Assembly: GCA_021300055.1 (NCBI GenBank)
Contig: JAJTHU010000287.1
Span: 1 to 17,610, forward strand
Length of the DNA: 17,610 nt
Source: Nitrosomonadaceae bacterium
GTDB taxonomy: Bacteria > Pseudomonadota > Gammaproteobacteria > Burkholderiales > Usitatibacteraceae
Direction of reading: 5' to 3'
In this document: piece after piece, positions 14,664-17,610 of the stretch
How positions within the stretch are numbered: position 1 is the first letter of the stretch
Layout of the letters: each line of letters opens with the position of its first letter
Notes under the pieces: generated by a model
Seen by the model: the letters and a program-made list of their open reading frames with translations, nothing else
Databases searched by the model: none
What the model was told of the DNA's origin: nothing
Position numbers and translations under genes: made by a program

Positions 14664-15632
14664 TCAACCTGCACGACGAGACGCCGATGAGAGACGGGCA
14701 CGGGTCTCATTAGACACGCGCGGTTCGGCGCCATCGCGCCATGGCGCATCCGCGAAATGCTCGACCAGGAAGTTTACGAACGCCGCGACACGCGGGCTGC
14801 GGTGCTTGCCGTGTGGATACACCGCCGAGAGCGGCACCGGCTCAACGTGATGGCAATCTGCCAAGATTGGCGTGAGCCAGCCGGCGCGGATCCCGTCGCC
14901 GACGATCACATCCGTCAGCCGAATAATCCCTACCCCGTTAGCCGCAAGCTGCAGCAGCGATTCGGCATTGTTGGCCGTCACGTTGCCGCGCACTTCGACA
15001 TATTCGATGTTGCCGGACACATCGAACGGCCAACGCCGCAGTTGCGGTGCCCCGGCGATGGTCATGCAGTTGTGGTCGAGCAGCGCTTGAGGCGTTTTTG
15101 GCGTGCCATGTCGCTTGAGGTAGCTCGGCGACGCACAGATCACGCGGTGCAGATCGCAAATCTTGCGCGCAACCAATGACGAATCGCGCAGCACACCGTT
15201 ACGAATGGCGACGTCTGCGCCCTCTTCCACCAAATCGACGAGGCGATCCGTCACGGTGATTTCCAATTCGACTTCAGGGTACTTTTCGAGGAAGCGCGGG
15301 ATAGCGGGGGCCAGCTGATGGAGACCGAAAGCCACGCCGACATTCACCCGCAGTAAACCCTTGGGGTGCGAGGCGAAGCGCGTTACTTCCGCCTCGGCTT
15401 CGGCGATATCGGCGAGGATGCGCTTGGCACTGGCGAAGTAGGCTTCACCCTCCGCCGTGAGCGCTAGCTTGCGCGTGGTGCGGTTCATCAGCCGAACACC
15501 CAAACGGTCTTCGAGGCGCGTAGTGAGTTTCGACAGAGCGGACGGCGTCAGGTCTAGATCGCGTGCCGCCGCCGAAAAGCCGCCAAGCTCGACCGCGCGA
15601 ACAAATGCGCGCATTTCTCCGGGTGTGTCCAT
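14664..15632 (-). CDS. LysR-family transcriptional regulator (CrgA-like)
   Basis: The 322-residue protein begins with the family's winged helix-turn-helix (MRAFVRAVELGGFSAAARDL, then RLEDRLGVRLMNRTTRKLAL). The effector-binding domain spans about 90-300 (GLLRVNVGVAFGLHQLAPAI, RLVDLVEEGADVAIRNG, ANGVGIIRLTDVIVGDGIRAG). The overall pattern resembles the CrgA/DsdC-like LysR subgroup common in proteobacteria. A C-terminal extension of about 25 residues (NETRARLSSASRRAG) is unusual but not exceptional. AGGAGA lies 5 bases before the ATG. It is divergent from a 71-residue orphan ORF, with an AT-rich dyad between them that is a plausible operator. Its target and inducer are unknown. Confidence 0.94.
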   Translation of the reverse strand: MDTPGEMRAFVRAVELGGFSAAARDLDLTPSALSKLTTRLEDRLGVRLMNRTTRKLALTAEGEAYFASAKRILADIAEAEAEVTRFASHPKGLLRVNVGVAFGLHQLAPAIPRFLEKYPEVELEITVTDRLVDLVEEGADVAIRNGVLRDSSLVARKICDLHRVICASPSYLKRHGTPKTPQALLDHNCMTIAGAPQLRRWPFDVSGNIEYVEVRGNVTANNAESLLQLAANGVGIIRLTDVIVGDGIRAGWLTPILADCHHVEPVPLSAVYPHGKHRSPRVAAFVNFLVEHFADAPWRDGAEPRVSNETRARLSSASRRAG

Positions 15633-15690
15633 GGGCTCTCCTCTCGTGTGTGGCGTAGGGCACCGTCGCGCAACAGCGCCGGCGCATTAG

Positions 15691-15719
15691 TGAAGATAAT
15701 TCCACAATATTATGCTTCA
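15691..15719. promoter_or_regulatory. AT-rich 10-bp dyad, candidate LysR operator
   Basis: TGAAGATAAT (15691-15700) is mirrored by ATTATgCTTCA (15709-15719), with one bulged G and an 8-base spacer. It lies 59 bases upstream of the LysR start and 8 bases before a plus-strand -35-like box. Both position and form fit autoregulation or divergent control by the LysR protein. Confidence 0.5.
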
Positions 15720-15727
15720 TCTCTGGA

Positions 15728-15756
15728 TTGTTATGTTTTCGGATGGTAATTACTAT
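15728..15756 (+). promoter_or_regulatory. Candidate sigma-70 promoter for the 71-residue ORF
   Basis: TTGTTA (15728-15733) and TACTAT (15751-15756) are separated by exactly 17 bases. Each matches its consensus at 4 of 6 positions. Transcription would start near 15763, leaving a leader of about 80 bases before the ATG at 15842. Confidence 0.5.
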
Positions 15757-15841
15757 GCTGTTCATCTGCAACTGGTGCATTGCCGACCCCGGCAGCCCCA
15801 GATCGCGTCACCCGTCGCAAGCGTCCCTCCGGAGACCACAA

Positions 15842-16057
15842 ATGAATACGACTCACGCTGTCATCACCCGCAACACCACCAACGCCGACAACAGCGCATT
15901 GCGCACGTCGTCGAAACCAAGCTTGGACCAAGCCGCCCGCGAACTGCGCCGCGACGAGCTCCCGGCTTACCTCGACTGCGTCGCCAATAAGCTCATCGCA
16001 CAAGTGCGCGCGCAGCGCGCCAACTGGGCGCAGCGCTTCCCCGCGTTCCCCGGCTAG
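15842..16057 (+). CDS. Small orphan protein, 71 residues
   Basis: The ORF starts at ATG 15842 with CGGAGA about 6 bases upstream, and ends at TAG 16055-16057. The N-terminal 25 residues are rich in Asn and Thr (NTTHAVITRNTTNADNS) and probably unstructured. The rest looks like an amphipathic helix pair (LDQAARELRRDELPAYLDCVANKLIAQVRAQRANW) ending in FPAFPG. I do not recognise a family. There is one Cys and no membrane segment. A 17-base-spaced promoter candidate lies upstream, and a 9-bp hairpin begins at its stop codon. It is divergent from a LysR gene and so may be its target. An overlapping minus-strand frame also exists but has no ribosome binding site support. Confidence 0.65.
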   Translation: MNTTHAVITRNTTNADNSALRTSSKPSLDQAARELRRDELPAYLDCVANKLIAQVRAQRANWAQRFPAFPG

Positions 16058-16078
16058 TCGCGTCACAGGGACGCGACT
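16056..16078. terminator. Hairpin over the stop codon of the small ORF
   Basis: AGTCGCGTC (16056-16064) and GACGCGACT (16070-16078) form a perfect 9-bp stem around ACAGG. The stem includes the last two bases of the TAG stop. No T tract follows, so it may be a transcript-end or stability element rather than a classical terminator. Confidence 0.5.
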
Positions 16079-16097
16079 TAGCCTCGTTCCACCGCGC

Positions 16098-16159
16098 GTT
16101 GGCGACGAGTTAGCGACGAGTTAGCGACGAGTTGGCGACGAGTTGGCGACGAGTTAGCG
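16098..16159. repeat. Tandem repeat, 11-base unit, about 5.5 copies
   Basis: The unit GTT(A/G)GCGACGA occurs at 16098, 16109, 16120, 16131 and 16142, with a partial copy from 16153. Only the fourth base varies, in the order G, A, A, G, G, A. The period is close to one DNA helical turn and is not a multiple of three, which argues against a coding origin. It lies just upstream of the DUF2863 promoter box. Confidence 0.9.
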
Positions 16160-16189
16160 CTCGCGGCGCAGGCTAAGTGGTGCGCTGGC

Positions 16190-16195
16190 TATAAT
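16190..16195 (+). promoter_or_regulatory. -10 box of the DUF2863 gene
   Basis: A perfect TATAAT lies in the context GCTGGCTATAATTCCCG, 61 bases before the start codon. The hexamer 17 bases upstream (CGCAGG, 16167-16172) is a poor -35, so activation from the neighbouring repeat array is possible. Confidence 0.65.
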
Positions 16196-16256
16196 TCCCG
16201 TCCGCTGCATCACGACGCATTGGCGTCGGTGCGCGCGGAGTCGTGAAGGAATCCCA

Positions 16257-17456
16257 TTGAAGCGCACCCGCACCAAATCACCATTGCGTCTATCAAAAGA
16301 CGCTGAACGCCTCATTTCCATGTCGGCCGCCGCCATCGCCGCGGGCAGCATCATCGAGGCGCGTTATTGGCAGGACAAACTCGAATCAACCGCCGCGCAA
16401 CTGATGGAGCGCAGCAATGACAGCGCCATCGAAGCGGCGCTCGATCAGACCTTCCAAGCCAACCTGCCTGCACATGAGTTGCTGTCACGCGCGTGCGAAG
16501 CCGCGGCAGAGAGTGTCGTCCTGCCGGCAGCAGAAGGCGCCGCCAATCAAGCCTTGCTGGTTTCAATCCCGCTGATTGCGTGGTCGAAATATCCGATCGC
16601 TTCTGGGCCCGTTGATGAGGCCACGCTGGCACCCATTCGTGCCCACCTGTTCGCCCACATCCTCGCGGATGGCGTGCGCGCGCACATCTCGCCGTTTCTG
16701 TACGCCATTGAGCAACTGCCGCGCGGCTTCTCTGAAACCCGCAAGCTCATGCGCAAACTCACCCAAGCTGCACTCAACGGCACCAGCACCCGCCCTGATT
16801 CGACCGCCCGCGAGAGCGAGGCCGCTGAGATGCCCGCCGATGCGCGCTTTTTGTTGGTGGGCGTTGTTGCGCCCGTGGGCGCACCGATATTCCTGTGGCA
16901 ACAGGATGCGCAGAACGAAGCGCACGCCACCCACAACGAGTGCTTATTGCGCTGGGTCGAGCAGTGCCGCCCCAGCCTTGCCAAACTCGTGCCGGGCGCT
17001 GCGTTCGAATGCGGCCTCCCCGACGCGTATTTCCACAACTGTCGCCAGTGCGACTTGCGCGTGCGTCCCTACATGCTCAATTCATCGCTCGAGTTGGTTG
17101 AAGACAGCTTGAAGGTGCCCGCGTCAGAGATCGGCGTGGTGGTCGCGGGTGTCGGCGAATCGCGTGTTGACGAATACCGCATCAGCATCTTGCGTAAAGG
17201 CACCAGCCAAGTTGTTCACGGCGTGGTGTGGCCGCTGTACGGCGCGGAAGACGACGATGAGGCGCCGAGCCCACGCGAGGCGCTGGAAGCGATCTTCAAA
17301 GAGCACCGCGTCGGCGAAGTCATTCGCCTGCCCGGCACACAGACGCCCGAATTCTGTGAAGACTGCGGTGCGCCGCTCTTCTACGACCCCGAAGGCGAAG
17401 CCGTACACGCGGAGTTTCCGGAAGAGTCAGAGCCGCCACCGGTTCACTATCACTAA
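16257..17456 (+). CDS. DUF2863-like protein
   Basis: The 399-residue product starts at TTG 16257, supported by AAGGA 6 bases upstream. The opening KRTRTKSPLRLSKDAERLISMS and the segment EARYWQDKLE look like the DUF2863 family, which I know from Burkholderiales and whose function is not established. It is soluble, with no signal peptide. The middle (about 197-300) holds cysteines at 229, 237, 252, 262 and 265 (HNCRQCDLRVRPY). Near the C-terminus lies C367-x2-C370 (FCEDCGAPLFYDPEGE), so a zinc site is possible. The C-terminal end is acidic and Pro-rich. It appears to be a single-gene unit between a repeat array with a TATAAT box and a convergent minus-strand gene. The family assignment is from memory of sequence character, so confidence in the name is moderate; the gene itself is secure. 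Confidence 0.85.
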   Translation: MKRTRTKSPLRLSKDAERLISMSAAAIAAGSIIEARYWQDKLESTAAQLMERSNDSAIEAALDQTFQANLPAHELLSRACEAAAESVVLPAAEGAANQALLVSIPLIAWSKYPIASGPVDEATLAPIRAHLFAHILADGVRAHISPFLYAIEQLPRGFSETRKLMRKLTQAALNGTSTRPDSTARESEAAEMPADARFLLVGVVAPVGAPIFLWQQDAQNEAHATHNECLLRWVEQCRPSLAKLVPGAAFECGLPDAYFHNCRQCDLRVRPYMLNSSLELVEDSLKVPASEIGVVVAGVGESRVDEYRISILRKGTSQVVHGVVWPLYGAEDDDEAPSPREALEAIFKEHRVGEVIRLPGTQTPEFCEDCGAPLFYDPEGEAVHAEFPEESEPPPVHYH

Positions 17457-17489
17457 ATCTCCGGGACCCCCTATCTTGATTGACAAACC

Positions 17490-17545
17490 CTAGTATCCAC
17501 GCGCGTTTTCAAGCGAAAATGCCTGAAAAAGCCCGCCGATACTAG
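17490..17545. repeat. Spaced inverted repeat between convergent genes
   Basis: CTAGTATC (17490-17497) and GATACTAG (17538-17545) are perfect reverse complements 40 bases apart. The right arm contains the stop codon of the minus-strand partial gene. Between the arms a second hairpin can form from GCGTTTTC and GAAAATGC around AAGC. The place and form suggest a shared transcript end for two convergent genes. Confidence 0.55.
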
Positions 17546-17610
17546 AGTTTCAAATTGCGCATCAACACCTCAGCCGCTACTTGCTCGGCTGCGCTTTGCG
17601 CATTTGCTCC
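17542..17610 (-). CDS. C-terminal end of an unidentified protein, partial
   Basis: The minus strand is open from the right edge to TAG at 17544-17542, giving 22 residues ending AEQVAAEVLMRNLKL. The frame is the only one of the three that stays open in this short span, and the codons look ordinary for this genome. The visible part is helical and too short to name. It converges on the DUF2863 gene. Confidence 0.5.
   Translation of the reverse strand, partial: GANAQSAAEQVAAEVLMRNLKL

Noticed and set aside
15731..16066. Minus-strand frame of 111 residues opposite the small orphan ORF
   Set aside because: No ribosome binding site or family pattern; the plus-strand ORF has both a promoter candidate and a ribosome binding site.
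16098..16159. CRISPR-like array
   Set aside because: The units are 11 bases long and directly adjacent with no spacers, so it is a simple tandem repeat.

Overview
The window looks like chromosomal DNA from a betaproteobacterium, probably Burkholderiales or a close relative. The evidence is a fairly high GC content, a DUF2863-type protein (a family I associate with Burkholderiales), a DUF6600/FecR-like secreted protein, and many LysR and SRPBCC/YHS accessory genes. No rRNA, tRNA, transposase, integrase, phage gene or CRISPR array is visible. Most genes are on the minus strand; both window ends cut through minus-strand genes.

Layout. 1-768 (-): the N-terminal part of a protein with a winged-helix-like start and a long Ala/Glu/Arg coiled coil, running off the left edge. 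769-1090: a 322-base divergent gap with one strong hairpin. 1091-3271 (+): a large exported protein with a FecR-like domain and a Trp/Tyr-rich DUF6600 region. 3282-4193 (-): a LysR regulator, divergent from malate synthase A (aceB, 4359-5960, +), which ends in a clear rho-independent terminator.

9578-6050 (-): a compact four-gene operon: a PAS-PAS-GGDEF-EAL cyclic-di-GMP enzyme, an unknown 78-residue protein, an aldo/keto reductase and a KTSC-domain protein. The junctions overlap by 1 and 4 bases, then a 3-base gap. 12237-9738 (-): a second run of a GlcG/HbpS-like protein, a multi-zinc-ribbon protein with a C-terminal hydrophobic segment, a short-chain dehydrogenase and a Cys-rich YkgJ/DUF3109-like protein. 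14557-12379 (-): a membrane-anchored SRPBCC protein, a YHS-domain lipoprotein and an AlkD-like DNA glycosylase; the last two overlap by 58 bases. 15632-14664 (-): a second LysR regulator, divergent from a 71-residue orphan ORF (15842-16057, +). Between that ORF and the DUF2863 gene (16257-17456, +) lie a hairpin at the stop codon, a 5.5-copy tandem repeat with an 11-base period, and a TATAAT box. The last 69 bases hold the C-terminus of a minus-strand gene.

Most of this is ordinary housekeeping and accessory content, and I do not see a clearly new defence or mobile system. The parts most worth a second look are the c-di-GMP/aldo-keto reductase operon, the helical-turn-spaced repeat array next to the orphan small ORF, the dyad in front of the second LysR gene, and the 58-base overlap of the AlkD-like and YHS genes. 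All start codons, promoters and operators are read by eye and have not been tested computationally.
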